From assembly GCA_020636025.1 (NCBI GenBank), contig JACJYQ010000004.1, forward strand, positions 186,001 to 250,000: 64,000 nucleotides of DNA. The letters are read 5' to 3'. Numbering within the stretch: position 1 is the first letter of the stretch; each line of letters starts with the position of its first letter. Positions 41,055-49,970 of this stretch are shown here, piece after piece. Below the pieces are notes generated by a model. The model was not told the DNA's origin, did not search any database, and was given only the letters and a program-made list of their open reading frames with translations. Source of the DNA: Lewinellaceae bacterium. Lineage in GTDB: Bacteria; Bacteroidota; Bacteroidia; Chitinophagales; Saprospiraceae. Both the position numbers and the translations under genes were made by a program.

Positions 41055-42686
41055 ATGAGATTTTTGTTTTCCTTTCTTTTTCTAATTCTTTTAATTGCCC
41101 TGCCTTCAAAAGCATATTCCCAGGACCGCCGACCTGGTGACCCTTTGAAAAATGAAATGCGCGCTGTTTGGGTTGCAACCGTAGCCAATATCGATTGGCC
41201 ATCATCCCCAGGCTTATCCTCTGAGCGACAAAAAGCTGAGTTCGACAGTTTGCTGGATGTTCTCAAGGCGATGAACATGAACGCCGTTTTTGTGCAGATA
41301 CGGCCGGCTGGCGACGCATTTTACAAGTCTAAAACGGTACCACTGAGCCGTTTTTTGGTTGGCAAACAGGGCACAGCCCTCGATGACAGCTTGTATGACC
41401 CATTGACTTACATGATCAAGGCTACCCACGATAGAAGAATGGAATTCCATGCCTGGATGAATCCTTTCAGGGCGTCATGGGACCTGGACACTGCGAAACT
41501 GGATAGTATTCACCCGCTTAGGGCCTTGTCGCCTGCCACTAAAAAACAATGGTTTTACCAATATGGCACCAAGTGGTATTTTAACCCGGCAAACCCTTCT
41601 GTACGTTTGTATCTGGTAAATGTAGTAAAGGATGTTCTGCTGCGTTACGATGTGGATGGCATTCATTTCGACGATTATTTCTACCCGTATAAAGAATCTG
41701 GATTAAACCTCGATGCAGCCCTGGATGATTACAATGCATTTGCGAGTGGAAATCACAGTTACACAGATATTGGAGATTGGCGACGCGCCAATGTCAACAA
41801 CCTGATCGAGAACGTCTCGAAAACCATCAAGAAATACAAGCCTTATGTGAAATTCGGGATCAGTCCTTTTGGTGTATACCGAAATAAGGACCGGGATCCC
41901 GTGAATGGGTCCAATACCAGAGCTGGCATCACTTGTTACGACGATCTGTACGCCGACATTCTGTTGTGGTTAAAAAACGGATGGGTAGATTATGTGGCTC
42001 CCCAAATTTATTGGAGTGCAGGATACGCACCGGCCGATTTTGAAGTTTTGCTCGATTGGTGGAGTAAACACACGTACGGCAAGCAATTGTACATTGGACA
42101 TGCTGCCTACAAAATAAACAATTCGCCCAACGACCCGCATTGGGCAGAGCCCGAAGAAATGGGCAGGCAGATCAGAATGGCCCGTGCGAATGCCAATGTG
42201 GACGGCAGCATTTTCTTTTCTGCCAGGCCCTTATTGAAAAACATGCTGGGAGTTCAGGATAGCCTCATTGCTACGCTTTACAAGCAACCTGCTCTGATGC
42301 CTCCAATGGCTTATTTGTCAAAAGCAACACCAGCAACAGCAACTGTTTGTCGGGTAAAAGGTACCCCCAGTACGGTGCAACTCACCTGGAACCTGTGTGG
42401 GTTATTGTCTGGCGATGAGATGCCTTTCTACTATGCTTTGTACCGTTTTGATGGTGAGGGCATTGGCAATTTGAATAGTCCGAGAAATTTACTGGCCGTG
42501 ACGCCATTTTATAGTGAAAAGTGGTATTTCGAAGACTACACTGCGGTAGAAAAAGAGTATTACACCTATGTGGTTACCTCCTTTAACCGGGCAAATGTAG
42601 AAGGGAACCCAAGCGACCCGGTTTTTGTGAAAAAGACAAAAAAAGGCGCTAAAAAGAAGAAGAAGTTTTGGGGATACCTTTTCTAA
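41055..42686 (+). CDS. Exported family-10-like glycosidase (GHL10 / DUF187, DigH/YddW-like)
   Basis: The protein has 543 residues from ATG 41055; the frame opens at TTG 40995 and has another ATG at 41019, but only 41055 places the signal peptide correctly (MRFLFSFLFLILLIALPSKAYSQ). The GHL10 TIM barrel begins MRAVWVATVANIDWPS and contains NAVFVQIRPAGDAFY, FHAWMNPFRAS, DGIHFDDYFYPY, FGISPFGVYRN and VDYVAPQIYWS, all typical. A fibronectin-like domain (about 420-525) and a basic tail (KKTKKGAKKKKKFWG) follow. E. coli DigH of this family cleaves stripped (denuded) peptidoglycan, so a cell-wall role is likely. The next two same-strand genes include another wall-active enzyme. Confidence 0.88.
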   Translation: MRFLFSFLFLILLIALPSKAYSQDRRPGDPLKNEMRAVWVATVANIDWPSSPGLSSERQKAEFDSLLDVLKAMNMNAVFVQIRPAGDAFYKSKTVPLSRFLVGKQGTALDDSLYDPLTYMIKATHDRRMEFHAWMNPFRASWDLDTAKLDSIHPLRALSPATKKQWFYQYGTKWYFNPANPSVRLYLVNVVKDVLLRYDVDGIHFDDYFYPYKESGLNLDAALDDYNAFASGNHSYTDIGDWRRANVNNLIENVSKTIKKYKPYVKFGISPFGVYRNKDRDPVNGSNTRAGITCYDDLYADILLWLKNGWVDYVAPQIYWSAGYAPADFEVLLDWWSKHTYGKQLYIGHAAYKINNSPNDPHWAEPEEMGRQIRMARANANVDGSIFFSARPLLKNMLGVQDSLIATLYKQPALMPPMAYLSKATPATATVCRVKGTPSTVQLTWNLCGLLSGDEMPFYYALYRFDGEGIGNLNSPRNLLAVTPFYSEKWYFEDYTAVEKEYYTYVVTSFNRANVEGNPSDPVFVKKTKKGAKKKKKFWGYLF

Positions 42687-42748
42687 GGGTCAACCCTATA
42701 TCAAAATGAATGCTTAGTCTGATGTAAAACCATAGAACCAGAAAGATT

Positions 42749-44479
42749 ATGCGCAAGAATCTGTTATTATTCGCCGTATTAACCCCACTTTTCTGTATTG
42801 GTCAAACAAACATGTTGATCACCAGCTCCACAACCGAGCAGGTAATTATTGGTAATTATGACCCGGCGCCTTATGCCGGAACCCAGGTTTTAGACCCGGT
42901 TGACCTTGCTTCCCAACTGGAAGATGCAATTTCTCCGGATAGCTTAAAAGCATCCTTAATCAAACTGGCGACCTTCAGGACCAGGAATTCCGGCAGTGAT
43001 ACAGTTTCTACAACCGAAGGTTATGGTGCAGCCAGAAGATGGGCTTTTCAGAAATTTAAGGAGATCAGTCAGGCAAATAACAACCGTCTTCTGCCATCAT
43101 ACTTCCAGTTTGATCAAAGTATCTGTGGAATGGGGCAGCACAGCAATGTGTTGGGTGTTTTGCCAGGAAGTGTGCCTTCCAGTGGGTTTATCCTGGTAGA
43201 AGGACACATGGACAGCCGCTGTGCCAGTGTTTGCGATGTAGATTGTGTAGCTGAAGGCATTGAGGATAATGGCTCAGGCACGGCCTTGGTACTTGAACTT
43301 GCGAGGGTCATGGCACAATACGAATTCCCCAACACCATTGTTTTTATGATTACCACCGCAGAGGAACAGGGACTTTATGGCGCTCAGGCATTTGCCATTT
43401 ATGCACAGCAAAACAATCTTCCTTTAAGAGCCGTGTTAAACAATGATGTCATTGGTGGAATCATTTGTGGAAAAACATCTTCGGCACCTTCCTGCCCAGG
43501 GCTGAACGATATTGATTCCATCGGTGTACGGCTTTTTTCCCAGGGTGGCTACAATTCTAAAAACAAACAGCTGGCCCGTTTTATAAAACTTGAATACCAG
43601 GAAAATCTACTCCCATACGTTGCCGTACCCATGGACATCAGGATCATGAGTCCTGAAGACCGCTCCGGGCGCGGCGGTGACCATATCCCATTCCGCCAAC
43701 GCAGTTTCGCCGCCATGCGATTTACCTCTGCTAATGAACATGGAAATGCCAGCAACAATACGGGTTACACAGACAGGCAACATACCTCGGATGATGTTTT
43801 GGGTGTGGATACCGATGGCGATATGGTGGTTGACTCCTTTTTTGTCGATTTCAATTATCTGGCCAGAAACACACTTATTAATGCCAACGCAGCCTCCATA
43901 GCTGCCAGAAATGTTCCATTGCCGCCCGATTTTACTGCTATAAGAAGCAATGACAAGTTGATCATGAACTTCAATACAGCTATTGATACACAAACCATCC
44001 GAATCGCCCTCCGATCTGTAACAAATGATTGGGATACGGTGTACACACTGTCTCCTTCATTTTCAGATGAATTGTTTTGCAACCCCAGTTTGCCTCTTTA
44101 CGTAAGTGTTGCAGGCGTGGATAATTATGGAGCAGAAAGTCTCTTCTCCAGCGAGAAAATAGTGTCCACCTCTGCAACCAAGGATCCGGAAACGGCTGAG
44201 GATAAAGGCATTGAACTTTATCAAAATCACCCCAACCCTTTTGATGAAGCAACCTGGATATCATTTTTCGTACATAAAATGCCAGCCACTGTTTCAAACT
44301 CTTTTGTTCAAATAAGTGATCACCAAGGAAAAGTCATTCAGCAATTACCCGTGCAGATTAAACCCGGCATGAACGAAGTATTGTATTCACACGGTTATGG
44401 CGTTACTGGAGCTTTTGTTTACACACTTATTGTAAATGGAAGAAAAATTGAAAGCAAACAAATGATCTTTGCCAATTAA
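42749..44479 (+). CDS. Secreted M28-family zinc peptidase with T9SS sorting domain
   Basis: The protein has 576 residues. Signal peptide MRKNLLLFAVLTPLFCIGQ. The M28 fold is shown by LVEGHMDSR (zinc His-x-Asp), GIEDNGSGTALVLELA (bridging acidic site; E-D where D-D is usual), TTAEEQGLYGAQAFA (catalytic Glu pair), VLNNDVIGG and GGDHIPFRQRSFAAMRFT (last zinc His). Between the first His and the bridging acid is an unusual Cys-rich insert (RCASVCDVDCVAEG). A fibronectin-like segment (about 390-475) and a T9SS sorting domain (LYQNHPNPFDEATWISF to the end) follow. It is an aminopeptidase- or carboxypeptidase-like extracellular enzyme of unknown specificity. Confidence 0.9.
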   Translation: MRKNLLLFAVLTPLFCIGQTNMLITSSTTEQVIIGNYDPAPYAGTQVLDPVDLASQLEDAISPDSLKASLIKLATFRTRNSGSDTVSTTEGYGAARRWAFQKFKEISQANNNRLLPSYFQFDQSICGMGQHSNVLGVLPGSVPSSGFILVEGHMDSRCASVCDVDCVAEGIEDNGSGTALVLELARVMAQYEFPNTIVFMITTAEEQGLYGAQAFAIYAQQNNLPLRAVLNNDVIGGIICGKTSSAPSCPGLNDIDSIGVRLFSQGGYNSKNKQLARFIKLEYQENLLPYVAVPMDIRIMSPEDRSGRGGDHIPFRQRSFAAMRFTSANEHGNASNNTGYTDRQHTSDDVLGVDTDGDMVVDSFFVDFNYLARNTLINANAASIAARNVPLPPDFTAIRSNDKLIMNFNTAIDTQTIRIALRSVTNDWDTVYTLSPSFSDELFCNPSLPLYVSVAGVDNYGAESLFSSEKIVSTSATKDPETAEDKGIELYQNHPNPFDEATWISFFVHKMPATVSNSFVQISDHQGKVIQQLPVQIKPGMNEVLYSHGYGVTGAFVYTLIVNGRKIESKQMIFAN

Positions 44480-44575
44480 TCCAGAGTTACCAGTTGTTAA
44501 ACACGGTAGAATACAACACGGAAATAATCGTTTAGCAGTTAAAACCCAAACCGATTTACATAACCATAGATCTAT

Positions 44576-46063
44576 ATGAGAATCATTTGCATTACAATCC
44601 TTGTTTTAAGTATTACCACTCAAAGTTGCAGTCTGTTTAAAAAGTCGTCTGACTCTACAGACTCCCGAAATAAAGGCCTGGATCAAACCACCCTTACTCC
44701 GGTAGAGTACAATTCCAGCGACAGAAACTACGATTATGTGACCAATTACAACCGGGCAGCTGTGTTGGAAATGGAACGCAAAGGCGTGCCTGCGAGCATT
44801 ACCCTGGCACAGGGGATCCTGGAAAGCGGTGCCGGAACAAGCCAGTTGGCTCAACTGGCAAACAACCATTTTGGTATTAAATGCGGCGGAGACTGGAACG
44901 GTAAAACTTATTATAAGAAGGATGATGACAGAGATGAAAATGGAAATCTGAAAGAATCCTGCTTTAGAAAATACAACAGCGTTGAAGAGAGTTTTATCGA
45001 TCACGGTGAATTCCTGAGAGACCCTCGCAAAGCCAACAGGTATGGTTATCTGTTTAACCTGGACAGAACAGATTACAAAGGCTGGGCCCGAGGACTTCAA
45101 TCTGCCGGATATGCCTCTTCACCGGATTACGCCAACCGTTTGATTGATTTGATTGAGCGATACAAGCTATATGAGTATGATTTCCCCGGCAATGCAGGGC
45201 CTCAAACTTTCCCTGGCACACCTGGTGCCGGCGACAACGGTGGTGTAAAACCTGAAGGCCCTTATGCTCCAGGGACACCGGCCTCTGCTTCTGGCCGTAT
45301 TGGCCGTGTTAACGATGTAAAAGTAGTCGCTTCCAGAGAGGGTGAAACGCTGGAAGACATTGCCCGTGCCTATAGAATCAACACAGATAAAGTGGTGGAT
45401 TACAACGATCGCGGATATCCGCCCGGAGTTCGCCTGAAACCCAATACAAGAATATTTATTCAATGCAAACAGAACCAATGGAGAGGTCGGGCCACCACCC
45501 ATACTGTTCGCGAAGACCAAACCATGTTCGACATTTCACAGATTTATGGTATTCAGCTGGAAAAACTGTTGCAAAGAAACGGCTTGGCAAGAGGGCAGGA
45601 ACCCGCTGTAAATGAGAGAGTTCGCATCCGGAAGTCACGTGAGCCGCTTGAACCGATAAAATTGAGGAATGAATCCATCGATCCAAGCCCGGTAGGAACA
45701 AAGCCACCGGATGACGATCTGATCCTGGATGGAACACTTGACTTTGATATTTCACCTAACGAAACAAAAACAAACGACCCTTCTACCAGCAACCCAAGTA
45801 CTGGAAGCAATCCTAAACCGCCAGCTACCAGCGGGGTTCCATACCCGGATAGTACCAATCCTGGCAGCTCTGATCCAGTACCGAACCGGCCAACAACAGA
45901 AACTGTCGAGACACCTGTACCTCCAGGCTACCACAGGGTGGTAAAAGGAGATACACTGTACAGACTTTCCAAATTGTACAACACTACAGTTGCGAGATTG
46001 AAAGAGGTCAATAACCTTGGCAGTGACAATATTCAGATCGGACAGGTGCTTAAGGTAAAATAA
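44576..46063 (+). CDS. Glucosaminidase lipoprotein with three LysM domains
   Basis: The protein has 495 residues. Lipobox TTQSC at about residue 18. The glucosaminidase domain (about 60-200) has the catalytic Glu in SITLAQGILESGAGTSQLA and FGIKCGGDWNGKTYYKKDDD, as in FlgJ/LytG-type N-acetylglucosaminidases. Two diverged LysM modules follow (about 245-300, REGETLEDIARAYRINTDKV; about 305-355, REDQTMFDISQIYGIQLEKL), then a Pro/Ser/Thr-rich spacer and a classic C-terminal LysM (YHRVVKGDTLYRLSKLYNTT). LysM binds peptidoglycan, so this enzyme remodels the wall. A DUF4112 gene starts 6 bp after the stop. Confidence 0.93.
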   Translation: MRIICITILVLSITTQSCSLFKKSSDSTDSRNKGLDQTTLTPVEYNSSDRNYDYVTNYNRAAVLEMERKGVPASITLAQGILESGAGTSQLAQLANNHFGIKCGGDWNGKTYYKKDDDRDENGNLKESCFRKYNSVEESFIDHGEFLRDPRKANRYGYLFNLDRTDYKGWARGLQSAGYASSPDYANRLIDLIERYKLYEYDFPGNAGPQTFPGTPGAGDNGGVKPEGPYAPGTPASASGRIGRVNDVKVVASREGETLEDIARAYRINTDKVVDYNDRGYPPGVRLKPNTRIFIQCKQNQWRGRATTHTVREDQTMFDISQIYGIQLEKLLQRNGLARGQEPAVNERVRIRKSREPLEPIKLRNESIDPSPVGTKPPDDDLILDGTLDFDISPNETKTNDPSTSNPSTGSNPKPPATSGVPYPDSTNPGSSDPVPNRPTTETVETPVPPGYHRVVKGDTLYRLSKLYNTTVARLKEVNNLGSDNIQIGQVLKVK

Positions 46064-46069
46064 GCAATC

Positions 46070-46567
46070 ATGGAACAACATGAATCTGCATTTGAGCAGG
46101 ATCCTGACCTAAAGCGACTGGAAGGCATTGCGAATTTGCTGGATAATCAATTCCGGATTCCCGGCACCAACATCCGCTTCGGGCTTGACGGGATCATTGG
46201 TCTAATACCCTATGTTGGTGATGTAGCCGGTTTTGTAATCTCCGGTTTTTTGATGCGGACAATGGTAAAAAAAGGCGCCGGACCTATCCTGATGCTCAGG
46301 ATGCTGTGGAATTTTGTGCTGGATGCCTTGATTGGCTTGGTGCCCTTTTTTGGTGACCTGGCAGATTTTGGATACAAAGCCAACTTTCGCAATGTGCGTT
46401 TGCTCAAAAACTATTACGCTGATGGGAAAGCCAAGCCAAATGCAAAAGGTTCCCTTGCCTTGCTGGCTTTCATGTTTTTACTATTACTCGCCTTATTGAT
46501 CTGGGTTATCTGGAAAATATCTTCCCTCGCATTCACCTGGGTCTGGAATCTGTTTTTTGGTGGTTAA
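46070..46567 (+). CDS. DUF4112 membrane protein
   Basis: The protein has 165 residues. The repeated motif DGIIGLIPYVGDVAGF and DALIGLVPFFGDLADF, each a helix hairpin with G-L-I/V-P-x-x-G-D, defines DUF4112. A C-terminal membrane helix (LALLAFMFLLLLALLIWVIW) follows. The function of the family is unknown. It lies 6 bp after the glucosaminidase gene and is likely co-transcribed with it. A strong hairpin at 46572-46617 closes the unit. Confidence 0.88.
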   Translation: MEQHESAFEQDPDLKRLEGIANLLDNQFRIPGTNIRFGLDGIIGLIPYVGDVAGFVISGFLMRTMVKKGAGPILMLRMLWNFVLDALIGLVPFFGDLADFGYKANFRNVRLLKNYYADGKAKPNAKGSLALLAFMFLLLLALLIWVIWKISSLAFTWVWNLFFGG

Positions 46568-46571
46568 AAGG

Positions 46572-46617
46572 ATTGGGGTTCGCACAAACCTTATAATTGG
46601 GTAGTGCGAACCCCGAT
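46572..46617. terminator. Hairpin between convergent genes (bidirectional terminator)
   Basis: GGGGTTCGCAC (46575-46585) pairs perfectly with GTGCGAACCCC (46604-46614) across an 18-nt loop. The stem is extended to 14 bp by a G-U wobble plus two pairs (46572-46574 with 46615-46617). It starts 5 nt after the DUF4112 stop and lies 16 nt before the stop of the convergent lipoprotein gene. Confidence 0.75.
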
Positions 46618-46632
46618 CAAAATCCATGTTGC

Positions 46633-47034
46633 TTATTGAACTGTAAGCGTCAATTCAACAGAATTAACCAGGCCATCGCGATTGATAACTGTGAAAACAT
46701 AACGCTCAGTACCCGCTTGATTACGGGTCGTAATGTTTATGTCCCGACTGTAATTGTCACCTTGAATTCCTGTCAGAGATTCGTTGATAAAGCTAGTTAA
46801 AGTACCACCATCAAAGCTTTGCGATGCATCGAAGGTTTTCAACACGTCCTTATCCTCTGTCTTAGCGGCATCGATACCTACCAGAATGCTTGTATTCTGC
46901 GCCACAACCATGTCAGCAGAGGTGTAACCCGCCGTTGTCTTAAAAGAAATTGCAGGCAGCTTTCCTTCGTCTTTTTCACAAGCGCTCAGAACGGTGATTA
47001 ACAAAACAGCGATATAAAGGAATGACTTTTTCAT
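46633..47034 (-). CDS. Small lipoprotein with one beta-sandwich-like domain, function unknown
   Basis: The protein has 133 residues from ATG 47034 (MKKSFLYIAVLLITVLSACEKD); the frame runs 10 codons further up but this start gives a standard lipoprotein signal with lipobox LSAC. The mature part has SFKTTAGYTSADMVVAQNTSILVGIDA and TEDKDVLKTFDASQSFDGG, then TERYVFTVINRDGLVNSVELTLTV. This is a pattern I have seen in small Bacteroidetes lipoproteins of unknown role that look like single Ig-like domains. It lies downstream of the TonB receptor unit on the same strand, 152 bp after the previous gene, with no clear link. Confidence 0.72.
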   Translation of the reverse strand: MKKSFLYIAVLLITVLSACEKDEGKLPAISFKTTAGYTSADMVVAQNTSILVGIDAAKTEDKDVLKTFDASQSFDGGTLTSFINESLTGIQGDNYSRDINITTRNQAGTERYVFTVINRDGLVNSVELTLTVQ

Positions 47035-47186
47035 TATGTACATATGATTGAATACCCCAGACAATATGCTGGAGTAGATGAGTTAGAAAATAGTGTGAAT
47101 TCCAATTCCAGCGTGTTTCAGATGACACGGCTGAATTTGAACGAATTGAGGGAATGGAAAAATAGCCTTTGAGAATCAGGCCTTTA

Positions 47187-47732
47187 TCAGGAAAGTCCGA
47201 AAACTTCGGGAGGAGGAGAGTTTATCCTCATGTGAGGATTTAAATAAAATTCAAAAAGTTCGTCAGGCTTCGGATTGATCACTTTAACATCACCCAATAA
47301 ACTTGCTGAATTTTCTTCAAAAAAAAGGAACCCGGCCACTACAGATGCCATCCTTTGCTTTTTATCACTTCTCTGAGTACCAAAGCGAGTCTTCATGCGC
47401 TTGTGAATGGCGGTTTCCTCTCTATCTGGCAAAAGTGACAACACAACCTGGCCTCCATTTCGAAATAAATGAACTATTTCGAAAAACTCCTCATTAATCA
47501 CACATTCCCTTTCATTTCGGCGAATGGCCAAAAAACGTTGCTCGGAAATCGTAATTCTTACCAACAAGGGACTGTTCAACGAAATGCTGTTAACCAAGGC
47601 CCGCTGTTTTCGCTGAACATTCTGCACTGCAAACTGATCAATGCCACAGAAAACCAAATTTAACAAAACACCTGTCACCAACATGAAATGCAGTGAAAGC
47701 GCTATGGTATATCTGTTTGAATTTCTGATCAT
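47187..47732 (-). CDS. Hypothetical protein encoded directly after the TonB receptor
   Basis: The protein has 181 residues. An N-terminal hydrophobic segment (TIALSLHFMLVTGVLLNLVFCGID) is a signal or anchor. The rest is mixed and basic (ERECVINEEFFEIV, KMKTRFGTQRSDKKQR is close to its middle) and ends with a proline motif (NPHMRINSPPPEVFGLS). Small proteins with such a PPP tail are encoded next to TonB receptors in several Bacteroidetes, but I do not know a function. It starts 30 bp after the receptor stop and is probably co-transcribed, so a role in the same transport process is reasonable inference. Confidence 0.6.
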   Translation of the reverse strand: MIRNSNRYTIALSLHFMLVTGVLLNLVFCGIDQFAVQNVQRKQRALVNSISLNSPLLVRITISEQRFLAIRRNERECVINEEFFEIVHLFRNGGQVVLSLLPDREETAIHKRMKTRFGTQRSDKKQRMASVVAGFLFFEENSASLLGDVKVINPKPDELFEFYLNPHMRINSPPPEVFGLS

Positions 47733-47762
47733 GTCAGTTCAGGACTTAGCAAATCAATTGAC

Positions 47763-49772
47763 TTAAAGCCAGGTGACTTTAGTACTCAGGACCAAATTAA
47801 AACCAGGGTTGTACAAGCCATAATATTTAATCCGGGACAAGTGGTCTGCGTAAAGTTTGTTCATAATATTCTTTGCAGCCAAAGAACATTGCCATTTTAT
47901 TTTCTTTTTGGTTTCACCAAACCCTGCCATCATATTGAATAAAGCATAATCAACCGTTGACGTTTCAAATTGAGCGGGCTTGTTTTGTGGAAAAACGTAT
48001 TGCAACTCAGGCTCCCAATAACAATCAAAATGGGATATTTTGCCCATCCAATGAATTGCTGAGTTTATCTGGTATGCAGGGATGAAAGGTAAATTTTCAC
48101 CATTTTTTAAAAGGCCTCTGGTGGCTGTGGCCGACTCTTTGAACTCCCAACTTTTATTTTGAAATGGTTTGTAATGTATGCTTGCCTCTGCGCCATAAAT
48201 CCTTGAGTGTTGCTGACGATACCTGAATACGTCAAAACCAAAGAAGTCTTCATTGGTTGGCGCCAGGTACACATAATTATTGAAGTAGTTATGATAAACT
48301 GAAGCATTTGCAAATAGCTGATTACCACTATATTCAAAGGTTATATCAGTATTAAAATTTTGCTCAACTTTCAGCTGTGGATCGCCAATTTCATATCGAA
48401 AAACACCCTCATGAAGGCCATTTGATGAAAGTTCCGCAAGGTTTGGAGCTCTGAATCCTGTGGAAAAATTCCATTTCAAATTTGTGTTTTCTCCAGGGTT
48501 GAAACACAAACCCAGCATACCATTAAAAGATGGTCTGTTAATCTTAAAAGGTTGTACTTCCTCACCAGGCGAATTCAACATGCGCGTTTCAAACGTCTGG
48601 ATGAATTTATTGGCCACACTGATGCCCGTTTCAACAACAAGCCTGTTGGTATAATACTTTATATAAGCCGCCAGATTGCCTTCCATCATATTGGCATCCG
48701 GAATGATGATTCTGCCACCATAATTGGTATTGTTTTCAAAAGTAAATTGCTGATTGATGATCATCATCAGGCGTTTTCGAAGTGGTTTTTCCCAGCGCAT
48801 TGATTCCAAAAAAGATATCAAATGCATGTTCAGACTGATCTGACCACCTCCTTCATCCTCTTGCCTCTGGTTTGACTGGCACCCTGCGTTCAACCTGAGT
48901 ACCGAATGATCAAGATAAAAATTGTTCTTGCTGTTCAGGATATTCAGCAACACGTTATGATGTGGCCCGCCCATTTCACGGCTCCACCGTGCATCCGGTT
49001 CAAAAAAATCATCGAGCCCCTCCAGAATAAACCCGTATTGGTTGTATGAAAAATTGTAGGTGTTCTCCTGCGTCCATTTTTCCCCTTTTAACCCAAGCCC
49101 AGTGCGCAAATAGTAGCCGGTATTTCTTGAGTTAAGCACTCTGGCACCATGCCCATCGCTGTAATCAGCATGATTTTCAATACCTCCGCGGATTCTCCAC
49201 CAGTAGTTTTTTGTTCCCTTTCTATACCCAACATCAGTTAGTGCTCCAAGCGTATTTGATGACAATCTGACATTGAGATCAGTTTTCTGGTCAGGAATAA
49301 ACTTTGGCGTTTCTTCGATAACATTGATGACTCCTCCCAGGGCATCCGTTCCATATAGCAGAGCGGCCGGGCCTTTAATAACTTCTACCTTAGAAATACC
49401 TATTTGGGACAATCCAAGTCCATGTTCGTCCTGCCATTGTTGGTTGTCAAAACGGAGACCTGACAACAAGACCAGAATTCTATTGCCGTATAAACCTCTA
49501 ATAACTGGCTTGCTAATCGCCCCCCCTGTGCTGATCTGCGATACTCCGGGAATTTGAGCCAGTGCATCCGATAAATTTTGGGGAGCCTTGATTTCCAGGC
49601 TTTCCAATGAATAGGGCTCGATATTGAGTGAAGTACTTTTTCCGGCTGTTTCCTGAAACCCGCTGACCACCACTTCAGGTAATAAACTTGTAGAATCAGA
49701 TTGCGCGATTGCCTCTTCAATCATTAAGATCATGAGCAATCCGAAAAAATATTTTGAGCAGGGTAAATTCAT
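47763..49772 (-). CDS. TonB-dependent outer-membrane receptor
   Basis: The protein has 669 residues from ATG 49772; a GTG 15 bases upstream also opens the frame but adds nothing to the signal peptide (YFFGLLMILMIEEAIAQ). The plug domain has the TonB-box-like LLPEVVVSG, IPGVSQISTGGAISKPVIRGLYGNRILVLLSG and VEVIKGPAALLYGTDALGGVINVI. The barrel covers about 200-669, with a terminal aromatic (TKVTWL). There is no CarboxypepD-like N-terminal extension and no SusD partner, so it is the classic metal/siderophore/cobalamin type rather than a SusC. The substrate is unknown: no cobalamin riboswitch or obvious Fur box precedes it. It is followed by a small protein gene after 30 bp. Confidence 0.92.
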   Translation of the reverse strand: MNLPCSKYFFGLLMILMIEEAIAQSDSTSLLPEVVVSGFQETAGKSTSLNIEPYSLESLEIKAPQNLSDALAQIPGVSQISTGGAISKPVIRGLYGNRILVLLSGLRFDNQQWQDEHGLGLSQIGISKVEVIKGPAALLYGTDALGGVINVIEETPKFIPDQKTDLNVRLSSNTLGALTDVGYRKGTKNYWWRIRGGIENHADYSDGHGARVLNSRNTGYYLRTGLGLKGEKWTQENTYNFSYNQYGFILEGLDDFFEPDARWSREMGGPHHNVLLNILNSKNNFYLDHSVLRLNAGCQSNQRQEDEGGGQISLNMHLISFLESMRWEKPLRKRLMMIINQQFTFENNTNYGGRIIIPDANMMEGNLAAYIKYYTNRLVVETGISVANKFIQTFETRMLNSPGEEVQPFKINRPSFNGMLGLCFNPGENTNLKWNFSTGFRAPNLAELSSNGLHEGVFRYEIGDPQLKVEQNFNTDITFEYSGNQLFANASVYHNYFNNYVYLAPTNEDFFGFDVFRYRQQHSRIYGAEASIHYKPFQNKSWEFKESATATRGLLKNGENLPFIPAYQINSAIHWMGKISHFDCYWEPELQYVFPQNKPAQFETSTVDYALFNMMAGFGETKKKIKWQCSLAAKNIMNKLYADHLSRIKYYGLYNPGFNLVLSTKVTWL

Positions 49773-49791
49773 AATTTTTGCCAACACAACT

Positions 49792-49815
49792 GACCATTCA
49801 CATTTTCAAATGGTC
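49792..49815 (-). promoter_or_regulatory. Inverted repeat upstream of the TonB receptor
   Basis: GACCATT (49792-49798) and AATGGTC (49809-49815) with a 10-nt spacer, beginning 19 nt before the receptor ATG. This is a candidate operator or leader hairpin; no matching regulator is known from the window. Confidence 0.35.
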
Positions 49816-49943
49816 TATATCATCTCCAATGGATAATTGTGGCAGCAAAGAAACTGTGAACAAATGCGAAGAGAAAAGTAAAGCAGCCATTAATTTGGAT
49901 TTTGCTATTTGCCGGCGATTCGAGGAAATATCCCAGACCCTTC

Positions 49944-49951
49944 TACCTTTG
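49944..49951 (+). promoter_or_regulatory. Bacteroidetes -7 box for the DUF4105 gene
   Basis: TACCTTTG, a perfect TAnnTTTG match, 19 nt before the ATG at 49971, predicting a leader of roughly a dozen bases. Confidence 0.5.
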
Positions 49952-49970
49952 TTGAACAAATCAGCCATTT

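Noticed and set aside
47733..49970. Cobalamin riboswitch or clear Fur/Zur box before the TonB receptor
   Set aside because: The 198-bp region upstream shows only a 7-bp inverted repeat; none of the conserved B12-box sequence is present.
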